Shown here piece by piece: positions 1-7,110 of a stretch of DNA of 39,658 nucleotides (the first letter of the stretch is position 1; each line of letters begins with the position of its first letter). The notes under the pieces were generated by a model. It was not told the DNA's origin. It saw nothing but the letters and a program-made list of their open reading frames with translations, and searched no databases. This stretch comes from Candidatus Brocadiia bacterium. Lineage in GTDB: Bacteria > Planctomycetota > MHYJ01 > JACQXL01 > JACQZI01. The position numbers and the translations under genes were made by a program. Location of the stretch: positions 72,170-111,827 of the forward strand of contig JAGVQN010000085.1 of the NCBI GenBank assembly GCA_020051675.1. The letters are read 5' to 3'.

Positions 1-245
1 CATTGTTTTATTTGTTTATATATATCAATGTTCTTTTGGCTTTGTTTAATATCATCCCGGTTCCCCCGTTGGACGGCTCAAGGATTTTGCGTTATTTTCT
101 TCCATGGGATATGAAAGAATCGTTGGATAGGATAGAGCCTTTTGGCTTTATAATTATCATGGCTTTAGTTATGACCGGAGGATTTTCTTTTCTGAATTTA
201 TTGATGTCAAAGCTGAATTATTTTTTAATAAGCCTTATGAGATAA
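1..245 (+). CDS. Site-2 protease (M50 family) C-terminal fragment
   Basis: This is the 3' end of a gene whose start lies before the window; the frame is open to the left edge. The visible 80 residues hold the motif NIIPVPPLDG, the NxxPxxxxDG signature of the third metal-binding segment of intramembrane M50 metalloproteases, flanked by two hydrophobic stretches (about residues 1-18 and 46-66). The family clips membrane-bound substrates such as anti-sigma factors, but the short S2P-like form is often of unknown substrate. The stop lies 6 bp before trpS, so the two are probably co-transcribed. The HExxH segment would be upstream and cannot be seen. Confidence 0.8.
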   Translation, partial: LFYLFIYINVLLALFNIIPVPPLDGSRILRYFLPWDMKESLDRIEPFGFIIIMALVMTGGFSFLNLLMSKLNYFLISLMR

Positions 246-251
246 GAAAAC

Positions 252-1238
252 ATGATAAAACAAAGAATTCTTTCCGGAATGCGGCCGACAGGGAAACTCC
301 ACCTGGGTCATCTGGTCGGCGCCTTGGAAAACTGGGTAAAGCTCCAGTCCGAATACGATTGTTTCTATATGGTCGCGGACTGGCACGCCCTGATGAGCGA
401 ATACGAGGATTCCTCGCACCTGGCGGAATATTCCCTGGATAATGTTACGGATTGGCTGGCCTGCGGAATTGATCCTGAAAGAAGCGTGATTTTCCGCCAG
501 TCTGATATTTCCCAGCACGCGGAACTGCAGCTGGTCTTTTCCTGCATCACGCCTTTGGGGTGGCTGGAGCGATGCCCGACTTATAAAGAGCAGTTGACTG
601 AAATAACCACACGCGACCTGACTACTTACGCGTTTTTGGGATATCCGGTTTTACAGGCGGCGGATATCCTGCTTTATAAAGGCAATGCCGTGCCGGTGGG
701 CGAGGACCAATTGCCGCATTTGGAACTGGCGCGCGAGATTGTCCGCCGTTTCCATCACTTATTTAAATGCGATATATTCCCGGAGCCGAAAGCCCTGCTG
801 ACCAAGACCCCGCGCCTCTTGGGATTGGATAAGCGCAAGATGAGCAAGAGCTACGGCAACGTGATAAATCTTTCCGATCCGATTGACGGGGTTGCCAAAA
901 AGATACAGACGATGTTTACCGATCCCAAGCGCATTAAAAGGAACGACCCTGGCCATCCGGAAGAATGCAACCTTTTTGATTATTACAAGGTCTTTGCGCC
1001 GGACCGCGCGGCTTTGCTTATGCAGGAATGCAAGGTTGCTAAACAGGGCTGCGTTGATTGCAAGAAAGAACTTGCTAATATCGTGGCCGAAAGATTAAAG
1101 CCGATTCAGGCAAAGCGCAGCGAGATAGAAAAAGACAAAGATTACGTCAATAAAATCCTGAAACAGGGCGCCGATAAAGCCGGCGCGATTGCCAGCCAAA
1201 CAATGGCAGAAGTGAAAAAAGCTATCGCTTTGATTTAA
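252..1238 (+). CDS. trpS: Tryptophan--tRNA ligase
   Basis: This class I aminoacyl-tRNA synthetase charges tRNA-Trp in the cytoplasm. At 328 aa it has the usual bacterial length. The HIGH-type signature is GKLHLGHLVG (residues 14-23) and the KMSKS loop is KMSKSYGN (residues 196-203); the GEDQ(L)PH segment at about 150-156 is typical of bacterial TrpRS. The ATG at 252 is 6 bp after the upstream stop, and scpA starts 1 bp after the trpS stop, so this is a tight operon. Nothing looks damaged. Confidence 0.97.
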   Translation: MIKQRILSGMRPTGKLHLGHLVGALENWVKLQSEYDCFYMVADWHALMSEYEDSSHLAEYSLDNVTDWLACGIDPERSVIFRQSDISQHAELQLVFSCITPLGWLERCPTYKEQLTEITTRDLTTYAFLGYPVLQAADILLYKGNAVPVGEDQLPHLELAREIVRRFHHLFKCDIFPEPKALLTKTPRLLGLDKRKMSKSYGNVINLSDPIDGVAKKIQTMFTDPKRIKRNDPGHPEECNLFDYYKVFAPDRAALLMQECKVAKQGCVDCKKELANIVAERLKPIQAKRSEIEKDKDYVNKILKQGADKAGAIASQTMAEVKKAIALI

Positions 1239-1239
1239 T

Positions 1240-2142
1240 ATGACAGACTACAAAGTCCAGCTGGAAAATTTCTACGGGCCGTTTGACCTCTTGCTTTACC
1301 TGGTCAGGGAAGAAGAGCTCAATATTTACGATATCCCCATCTCCCGCATTACCGACCAGTATATGTCTTATCTTGAGATGATAAAGCATCTGGATATCAA
1401 TATGGCGAGCGAATTCATGGTAGTGGCGGCAACCCTGATAGAAATGAAAGCCAGTTCTTTGATGCCGCGCGACGAGGAAGAGCCGGAAGAGGATGACCCG
1501 CGCTTTGAATTGGTCAGGAAGCTTATTGAATATAAAAAATATAAGGATATTTCCAAGGCTTTGTCCGCGCTCCTCCAAAGGCAACTACAGCTTTTCCCGC
1601 GCCCTTGTATTAAGGAAGAAGAAATACCGGAAGAAAAGCCCGAGCCGGTTGTTGAGTTGGATCTTTGGCCTTTGGTTAAGACCTTCAACCGCCTGACCAA
1701 AGAAACCGCGCTGGAGACTTCGCTTTCAATTATTTACGAGGATATCCCGCTCGAGCGGTTTATGATTTCGATTCTTGAACGCCTTAAAGACCAGGCGGAG
1801 ATGACCTTTTCCGTGCTTACCGATTATGGCAAGAATAAGATGATTACCCTTAAAAACTTCCTGGCGGCGCTCGAGCTTGCCAAGGAACAGAAGATTACCT
1901 TAAAACAGGAGAGCGATTTCGGGGAAATAATAATAAAAATGGCGCCTCCGGCTGCGCCTATGGCAGTTCCTGAAGCTAATTCAATCATTATACCGGAACA
2001 GGCGCAACCGCAACCAGATGCGGTAAAGCAGGCAGAAATGCCCGAAGCGGCTCCGGAAGCCATTCCTGAAACTGTAAAAGAGACGGAAATTGTTTCCGAA
2101 CAGCAGGATAACCCCCAAATACAAACCGGGCAGGCAGAATAG
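1240..2142 (+). CDS. scpA: Segregation and condensation protein A
   Basis: ScpA is the kleisin subunit of the bacterial SMC-ScpAB condensin, bridging SMC heads during chromosome segregation. The N-terminus (FYGPFDLLLYLVREEELNIY) is the canonical SMC-neck binding helix region, and residues about 60-90 carry the conserved A..L.EMKA..L(M/L)P segment. The C-terminal winged-helix part ends near residue 235. A further 65 residues form a low-complexity tail rich in Ala, Pro, Glu and Gln, which makes the protein (300 aa) longer than the usual 240-260 aa. ScpB, often adjacent, is not next to it. The start lies 1 bp after trpS. Confidence 0.93.
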   Translation: MTDYKVQLENFYGPFDLLLYLVREEELNIYDIPISRITDQYMSYLEMIKHLDINMASEFMVVAATLIEMKASSLMPRDEEEPEEDDPRFELVRKLIEYKKYKDISKALSALLQRQLQLFPRPCIKEEEIPEEKPEPVVELDLWPLVKTFNRLTKETALETSLSIIYEDIPLERFMISILERLKDQAEMTFSVLTDYGKNKMITLKNFLAALELAKEQKITLKQESDFGEIIIKMAPPAAPMAVPEANSIIIPEQAQPQPDAVKQAEMPEAAPEAIPETVKETEIVSEQQDNPQIQTGQAE

Positions 2143-2149
2143 TATAAAT

Positions 2150-2172
2150 TTTCCCCTAAAGGGGAATTTTCA
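2150..2172 (+). other. Small hairpin between scpA and ispD
   Basis: TTCCCCT and AGGGGAA form a 7-bp stem with a 2-base loop, followed by TTTT. It is only terminator-like because the T-run is short, so it may give partial termination or processing between scpA and ispD. Confidence 0.35.
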
Positions 2173-2180
2173 GAATACCG

Positions 2181-3053
2181 ATGAAACAAGCCAAGAGACC
2201 TAATAGGGATATCAGTATAATAATACCCGCTGCCGGGATAGGCAAAAGGATGCGTAGCGAAGCGGAGTCCCGATTTTCATCGGGGCATGGCGGGTCGCGC
2301 AAGCACTCTGTCCGTAAGCCCTTTATCCGTTTAAAAGGCAAGCCGCTCCTTATACATATTATTAATAAGTTTGTTGCTCTCCCGCGTTTAAGAGAGATTA
2401 TTATCGCTATAAACCCGCAGGATATGGAAAAAGCCGGTAAACTGGTTAGTATATATGTAAAGCGACAGGGAATTGCCATTTTTCATGAGCAAAACCCCCC
2501 GCTCCGCTTCGCTCCGCGGGACGATAGGGAGTCCCTGCCCGATAGAGCAGGGCGCCGCACCTCATATGGTGCGTGGGTAAAGAAGGCCGGAATTAAGCTG
2601 GTTAAAGGCGGCAATGAACGCCGGGATTCGGTTGCCAGGGCTTTAAAGGCGGTAGATAAGGCAAGCCGGGTGGTATTGGTCCATGACGTTGCCCGCCCCC
2701 TGGTTGATAAAGGCGATATAGACACGTTAATAAAAGCGGTTCGCAGGTTCGGGGCGGCTATTTTGGCTGTTCCGGTCGTGGATACTATAAAAATGGCGGA
2801 TAAAAGCGGCTATATCTTAAAAACGCTGAAAAGAGCCCAGCTTTGGGCGGCCCAGACCCCGCAGGGCTTTAAAAAGGATATTCTCGAAAAAGCCTATAGT
2901 AAGCTGGAGTTTGTTGCCGATAAGCATATAATAACGGATGACGCCTCCTTAGCGGAAAATGCCGGCTATAGAGTCAGGATTGTCCGGGGAAGCTATGATA
3001 ATATAAAAATCACCACCCTCGGTGATTTGGAAATTATCAAAGAAAAATTATAA
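2181..3053 (+). CDS. ispD: 2-C-methyl-D-erythritol 4-phosphate cytidylyltransferase with two repeat-derived insertions
   Basis: IspD makes CDP-methylerythritol in the non-mevalonate isoprenoid pathway. The nucleotide-binding motif IIPAAGIGKRM (residues about 14-24), VLVHDVARP, WAAQTPQGF and ITDDASLAE are all present. The protein has 290 residues against about 230 for the family. The excess is two insertions. Residues about 25-39 interrupt the segment between GKRM and the conserved Lys of RKPF. Residues about 104-133 interrupt the loop before LVKGGNERRDSV. Both coincide with GC-rich repeat DNA found elsewhere between genes, and both keep the frame. Activity is likely if the loops are tolerated, but this is not certain. 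Confidence 0.9.
   Translation: MKQAKRPNRDISIIIPAAGIGKRMRSEAESRFSSGHGGSRKHSVRKPFIRLKGKPLLIHIINKFVALPRLREIIIAINPQDMEKAGKLVSIYVKRQGIAIFHEQNPPLRFAPRDDRESLPDRAGRRTSYGAWVKKAGIKLVKGGNERRDSVARALKAVDKASRVVLVHDVARPLVDKGDIDTLIKAVRRFGAAILAVPVVDTIKMADKSGYILKTLKRAQLWAAQTPQGFKKDILEKAYSKLEFVADKHIITDDASLAENAGYRVRIVRGSYDNIKITTLGDLEIIKEKL
2252..2300. repeat. Repeat insertion 1 inside ispD
   Basis: This GC-rich segment contains the hairpin CCCGAT-TTTC-ATCGGG (2269-2284) preceded by GCGTAGCGAAGCGGAGTCCC-type sequence, which resembles the GCGTAGCGGGATGCCC and GGGAGTCCC words of the intergenic elements at 6048-6138 and 7013-7103. It adds about 15 codons in frame. Confidence 0.65.
2495..2577. repeat. Repeat insertion 2 inside ispD
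   Basis: Positions 2497-2552 match, with a few substitutions, the reverse complement of the intergenic repeat at about 25619-25673 (shared words CGCTTCGCTC and GCGGGACGATAGGGAGTCCC). A second small palindrome (CGCACC-TCATAT-GGTGCG) follows at about 2556-2573. The insertion adds about 30 codons without breaking the ispD frame. Confidence 0.8.
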
Positions 3054-3126
3054 TTTATTAAAGTTATTCGGTTCCGTTTACGATAATTAAATAATCAGGA
3101 TAAAAATTAAATTAATCATAAAATAC

Positions 3127-3154
3127 TTGACTTAAAGCAAGCAAAGAGTATAAT
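3127..3154 (+). promoter_or_regulatory. Sigma70-type promoter for the 3225 gene
   Basis: TTGACT (3127-3132) and TATAAT (3149-3154) are separated by 16 bp. The deduced start of transcription near 3161 gives a leader of about 64 nt ending in a purine-rich Shine-Dalgarno (GGAAGGGGGTGA) before the ATG at 3225. Confidence 0.75.
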
Positions 3155-3224
3155 CGACGAAATTAACTTGGAAACAAAATAACAGATATAGTCTTTAAAA
3201 AATGGAAGGGGGTGAGACAGAATA

Positions 3225-3818
3225 ATGAAAAAACTGACAATTATGGTATTAGCCCTGGCTCTCGTCAGCGGAATGGTTTTATCCGCTAAGGCCGAATCAC
3301 TCGGTTTTGAATTAGGCACGATGTATTACAATTGCAACGATAAGAACGCTCAGAACGGAGGCGGCAGCTTTTTAGCGATCGCTTTACCGGTCGATGCGAA
3401 AACCGATATCGGCTTTTACAAAGAAGGTTCTTCTGTTACATTAGAAGAAGATAAAAACGCCGCGACGCGGGCTACTCTCGTTGATATTGATGTCAGCATC
3501 GAAGCCATGTTATTGGCTCGTAAACTGACGGACAAATTCACAGCCGGATTGCATATCGGTATGGCTGATATACAGGCTTGGGATAACCTCAATGCCGCTA
3601 TCACCCTAAACGATACGACACCGATGGCTGACGTCTTTGTTACATGGGGAGTCGTTTCAGGTGGAGATAAGATCATGACTAACCTGAACGTCACTTTAGG
3701 ATACAGAGTGTTGCAGACAGTGGCCTTTGATCCTGATTTAGCTTTGACCGATTTCGTTGATAACATCAACGATTTAGGTGGTATGTGGGTTGCTATTTCT
3801 TTAGGTATGAAGTTCTAA
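3225..3818 (+). CDS. Secreted protein, probable small outer-membrane beta-barrel
   Basis: No family is recognised. The 197-aa product starts with a clear signal peptide (two Lys, hydrophobic core, AKA cleavage site near residue 23). The rest alternates polar and hydrophobic residues in short strand-like stretches, and it ends in GMKF; a terminal Phe is the usual recognition signal for BAM-assembled barrels. The gene has its own strong promoter, a strong ribosome binding site and a terminator, so it is a monocistronic, probably well-expressed gene. Function is unknown; a porin-like or structural surface role is inference. Confidence 0.8.
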   Translation: MKKLTIMVLALALVSGMVLSAKAESLGFELGTMYYNCNDKNAQNGGGSFLAIALPVDAKTDIGFYKEGSSVTLEEDKNAATRATLVDIDVSIEAMLLARKLTDKFTAGLHIGMADIQAWDNLNAAITLNDTTPMADVFVTWGVVSGGDKIMTNLNVTLGYRVLQTVAFDPDLALTDFVDNINDLGGMWVAISLGMKF

Positions 3819-3840
3819 CCCAGAACGGTTAACTTAAAAT

Positions 3841-3874
3841 AGCCTCCGGACGAAAGTTCGGGGGCTATTTTTTT
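3841..3874 (+). terminator. Rho-independent terminator after the 3225 gene
   Basis: An 11-bp stem (AGCCTCCGGAC with GTTCGGGGGCT, one G-T pair) closes on a GAAA tetraloop and is followed by seven T residues. Confidence 0.93.
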
Positions 3875-4160
3875 ATGGTATAGGACTATAGTCCTAACCA
3901 CTGAAAATCGTATTGAAATGATCATGAAACGATTTTCTTGGATGTTGATAGCTGTTTATTACGTTACGACCGAAGGAAGTCCCGCTCCTTAAGCGGGACA
4001 ACATTTTATACTTTCAAAGCCGTCAGGGGTTGGAAAGGATGCAAAATATTCTAAAGTCCCGCCCCCGCATTTGCCGATAGTATCCTAATGGCTCTAAAAG
4101 GCAGCGGCTTGGATTGTATCCGGTTAATGGAAAAATCTTATCCAAAAAATGATTTTTCTC
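3875..4160. other. Intergenic spacer with palindromes
   Basis: No gene is seen. It holds a perfect 16-bp palindrome TAGGACTATAGTCCTA (3881-3896) and one CCCG hairpin module, CCCGCT-CCTTA-AGCGGG (3981-3997). The rest shows no recognisable structure. Confidence 0.6.
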
Positions 4161-4188
4161 TTGACATGGAGCTGTTTTTGAGTATAAT
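4161..4188 (+). promoter_or_regulatory. Consensus sigma70-type promoter for the porin-like gene
   Basis: TTGACA (4161-4166) and TATAAT (4183-4188) are perfect consensus boxes spaced by 16 bp, the best promoter in the window. Transcription starting near 4195 gives a leader of about 220 nt before the ATG at 4417. Confidence 0.85.
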
Positions 4189-4194
4189 CTTCGG

Positions 4195-4416
4195 AATTTG
4201 CTTGACTCCTTAGAAGCGGTAGCTATAAGAAAGTTTTAGATAACGTTTCTAAAGGGTCTAGAGGGTAATGGTCCTGACATAAAAATAAGAAAGGAGGTGA
4301 GAAAGTAGAAGAGATAAGATGGGAAACCATTAAGACTTGTTGCTTCCTGAAAGCAATAAAATCTTATCTTGATAACTGGACCACCCGATAGTAAGTTTGT
4401 TTTAAAAGGAGGAAAT
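4195..4416 (+). promoter_or_regulatory. Long structured 5' leader with a free-standing Shine-Dalgarno
   Basis: The leader can form a 9-bp stem (4210-4218 with 4244-4252). A second perfect 9-bp stem, AGATAAGAT (4312-4320) with ATCTTATCT (4361-4369), encloses an inner TTGCTT/AAGCAA hairpin. Between the two structures, AAGGAGGTGA (4291-4300) is a ten-base match to the 16S anti-Shine-Dalgarno, but no credible start codon follows at normal spacing. The real ribosome binding site is AAAGGAGG just before 4417. Confidence 0.55.
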
Positions 4417-5967
4417 ATGAAGAAACTCGGGTTATTAGGTTTAAGTATAATGTTAGTCGGACTGGTGGCGGGCAGCTCTCTGGCAGAAGTGCCGGCAAGC
4501 TTCAGCCTGTCAGGAGATATTGAGCTTCCTACTGCTTATCGCAGCAAGGAAATCAACAGCTTCCACAACGCAGCGCTTTCTCATAGCGACACTGTTTTAC
4601 TACCTCTCATTACGATTAATACGAAATGGGAATTGGCAGAGAAAGTAACCGCGATTGTCCAGTTTGAAAACCGCCGTTTGGCTGCAACCACCGATGCCGG
4701 CGTAGCCGTAGCAGGCTCTTTCAGAAACGTCGATTTCGGCGGCGGCGACAACATTTCTCCTGCCATTGAACAGGCTTACATCAGGGTAGGTGAATTTTTC
4801 AGCCCTAAGCTAACAATGAGCTATGGTATCCAGGACCTTAAATTAACCCTCAGGGAAGGCGAAGGTGCCTTCTTTATGGATGTTTCCGAAGCACAGAGCT
4901 TCAGCGTGTGGGTTCCTTTTGATCTCGGCGCCGTTGATACGTCTATGACAGGCGTGTTAGATGCGGCAACCACTCGCAGTGTTGCGGAATTCAGCGGTTT
5001 CGTATTTAATTACGGCTCGCTGAAGGACGACCACTATCAAGTCGACTTCGTGTATGGGGTGACCAGGCAGACAGGCGCCCTCCGTGCCAATGATAACTTG
5101 GTCGGGGTGAATGTCGGCTACAAACTACCCGGTGATGACAAGAACATTCTAAAGGTATTAGTTGCCCAGTTGAATAACCCGGATACCAACGGCGCGGCAG
5201 CTTTAAATACCGGAATGAGCGCTATGACCATCGGGTTCGGAGTGGATTATTTCGGTGCGGTGCCCAATCTGGAACTCTATTTTGAGTATTATAACCAGAC
5301 GGGTACTCTTAGCAACGTCGGTTTTGACGCTAATGGATTGACTAAAGACGTTGACCAGGCTGCTTCGGCTTATCGTCTCGGCGGAAGATATGATTTCGTC
5401 GATATGTCGGTAAAGCCCTACGTGGATCTTTCCATGTGGAACGTAAGCGGCGGCGATGATTCAGCCAGCTATACAGTAGGCTCCGCCAAATACACCGAAA
5501 ATAATCATTTTATCTCCTACGAGAACTCACAATCTACCTTGATCTTAGAGGATTCTCTCTACGGTCTGGATCTTGATAGCAATTATAACGCTATTAAGAT
5601 AGAGGCGGGGATTAAAACCTCACTCAAATTGGGCGGGAACCCGATGCCCCTTAACGTGAAGATGCTTATCGGCCAGTTTACGCTTGACAACGCTCCGCTG
5701 ACAAACAGCGCGGGGCCGGATGGCAAGTTCTTTACTGGTGATGATGTGCTCAAGGCGGCAGATGATGCGCTCGGAATGGAAATTGATATTACGGCTACAT
5801 TAAAGTATTCCGATAATGTTAATTTCATGCTGGGATTGGGAATGCTGACAGGCGGCGATTTCTTCGGTTCAATCTATTTTAAAGATGCGACGCCGACAGA
5901 CCCCAACGCCACGGAAAACTTTGACTCGATGACCCTGTTAATGTTTGGGGCCAATGTAAAATTCTAA
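4417..5967 (+). CDS. Porin-like outer-membrane protein
   Basis: The 516-aa product begins MKKLGLLGLS with a signal peptide ending near SLA (residue 23) and finishes in GANVKF, the terminal Phe typical of outer-membrane barrels. The body is built of alternating amphipathic strands rich in Tyr, Gly and Asp, with repeated Y-F-x-Y type girdle residues, fitting a 16- to 18-stranded porin-like barrel of unnamed family. The start at 4417 is chosen over a TTG at 4369 because AAAGGAGG precedes it and the signal peptide begins there. It has a consensus promoter, a long leader and a terminator, so strong regulated expression is expected. The solute it passes is unknown. Confidence 0.85.
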   Translation: MKKLGLLGLSIMLVGLVAGSSLAEVPASFSLSGDIELPTAYRSKEINSFHNAALSHSDTVLLPLITINTKWELAEKVTAIVQFENRRLAATTDAGVAVAGSFRNVDFGGGDNISPAIEQAYIRVGEFFSPKLTMSYGIQDLKLTLREGEGAFFMDVSEAQSFSVWVPFDLGAVDTSMTGVLDAATTRSVAEFSGFVFNYGSLKDDHYQVDFVYGVTRQTGALRANDNLVGVNVGYKLPGDDKNILKVLVAQLNNPDTNGAAALNTGMSAMTIGFGVDYFGAVPNLELYFEYYNQTGTLSNVGFDANGLTKDVDQAASAYRLGGRYDFVDMSVKPYVDLSMWNVSGGDDSASYTVGSAKYTENNHFISYENSQSTLILEDSLYGLDLDSNYNAIKIEAGIKTSLKLGGNPMPLNVKMLIGQFTLDNAPLTNSAGPDGKFFTGDDVLKAADDALGMEIDITATLKYSDNVNFMLGLGMLTGGDFFGSIYFKDATPTDPNATENFDSMTLLMFGANVKF

Positions 5968-5999
5968 CCCTGTATGTAAGTGCTAATTGCACAAATAAA

Positions 6000-6034
6000 A
6001 GCCCCTCGGATATTAAAAATCCGGGGGGTTTTTT
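6000..6034 (+). terminator. Rho-independent terminator after the porin-like gene
   Basis: AGCCCCTCGGAT (6000-6011) pairs with ATCCGGGGGGTT (6019-6030) around an A-rich loop and runs into six T residues. Confidence 0.92.
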
Positions 6035-6047
6035 ATTGGCTTTGTTC

Positions 6048-6138
6048 CACCACAAAGACATCCCGTTCCTTCGGTACGGGACTCCCTATCAATCGGGCAT
6101 CCCGCTACGCACAGCGGAGCGGGGCAAAGGTCACAAAG
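6048..6138 (-). repeat. 91-bp repeat, left arm of the inverted pair around rsmE
   Basis: It is the reverse complement of 7013-7103 with only two mismatches over 91 bp. It begins with CACCACAAAG, ends with CACAAAG, and carries inside several GC-rich hairpins, among them CCCGT-TCCTTCGGT-ACGGG (6062-6080). The outer words recur at about 39378-39458. Confidence 0.95.
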
Positions 6139-6202
6139 GAATAAGAGAAACTAAATATTTTATCTTTGTGTTCTCTGTGCCTTTGTGGTAAAATAAGAAC
6201 TT

Positions 6203-7000
6203 ATGAAGAGGCTTCATAGGTTTTATATAGCAGAACCGGTTGTTGGTTCAGAAGTCATCCTCGACCAGGAACAATCTTTGCACCTAAGCCGCGTTCTCCG
6301 CCTTGAAACCGGAGATAAAGTGGAACTCTTTGATAAATCCGGCAATATCCGCCACGCCGAAATTATCTCTTTGGGCAATTCCGTCCGTCTTAAGATAATT
6401 GACCGTATTCCCCATTCCGCACTCGACACCCGCCTGAACGGCGCAGTCGGGCAGGTTTGCCATTATATTACTCTTGCCGTCGCCATTCCCAAAGGCAGCC
6501 GCATGGACTGGCTGGTGGAAAAGTGCGCGGAGTTGGGTCTTAACAAACTTATTCCTATGGAAACCAAACGCAGTGTCGTCAAGGACGTCGGGGAAAATAA
6601 GATTAAGCGCTGGAAAAAGATAGCCGTGGAAGCCGCCAGGCAATCCTCCCAATCAACCGTTATGGAAATAGCGGAAATATTGCCATTTAGCAAATTACTT
6701 GATACAATACAGGAATATAATATAAAGCTCTTGGCTTATCCCGACGGAGGAGAGTTAAACCGCGGATTAGACGGATTAAAGTGCGAAGCCTCCCTGAAAA
6801 GGGACAGATTACATTCAAAGATAATATATTGTATCGGTCCTGAGGGTGACTTTTCTCCTGAAGAGGTGGAAAAAGCCAAAGCCGTTGGGTTTAAAGCGGT
6901 CCGGATGCCGGTAGGCGGAATCTTAAGGGTTGAAACCGCCGCCGTGGCAATGCTTTCCATGTTAAAATATATAACCACAGAGAACACAGAGAAAAAATAA
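6203..7000 (+). CDS. rsmE: 16S rRNA (uracil1498-N3)-methyltransferase
   Basis: RsmE is a SPOUT (trefoil-knot) methyltransferase that methylates U1498 of 16S rRNA, using S-adenosylmethionine. At 265 aa it is near the usual length. The N-terminal PUA-like part starts RLHRFYIAEP, and the knot is represented by YCIGPEGDFSPEE and by GGILRVETAAVAML. The last residues (TTENTEKK) are encoded by a CCACAGAGAACACAGAG-type intergenic repeat that has run into the gene, replacing the native end. The gene sits wholly between the two arms of a 91-bp inverted repeat. Confidence 0.95.
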   Translation: MKRLHRFYIAEPVVGSEVILDQEQSLHLSRVLRLETGDKVELFDKSGNIRHAEIISLGNSVRLKIIDRIPHSALDTRLNGAVGQVCHYITLAVAIPKGSRMDWLVEKCAELGLNKLIPMETKRSVVKDVGENKIKRWKKIAVEAARQSSQSTVMEIAEILPFSKLLDTIQEYNIKLLAYPDGGELNRGLDGLKCEASLKRDRLHSKIIYCIGPEGDFSPEEVEKAKAVGFKAVRMPVGGILRVETAAVAMLSMLKYITTENTEKK

Positions 7001-7012
7001 CAATTAAATATT

Positions 7013-7103
7013 CTTTGTGTCCTTTGCCCCGCTCCGCTGTGCGTAGCGGGATGCCCGATTGATAGGGAGTCCCGTACCGAAGGAACGGGATGCCTTTGTG
7101 GTG
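7013..7103 (+). repeat. 91-bp repeat, right arm of the inverted pair around rsmE
   Basis: This is the inverted copy of 6048-6138 (89 of 91 positions). It ends 7 bp before the radA ATG, so its CCTTTGTGGTG end supplies the radA translation-initiation region. Confidence 0.95.
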
Positions 7104-7110
7104 AAAAAAT

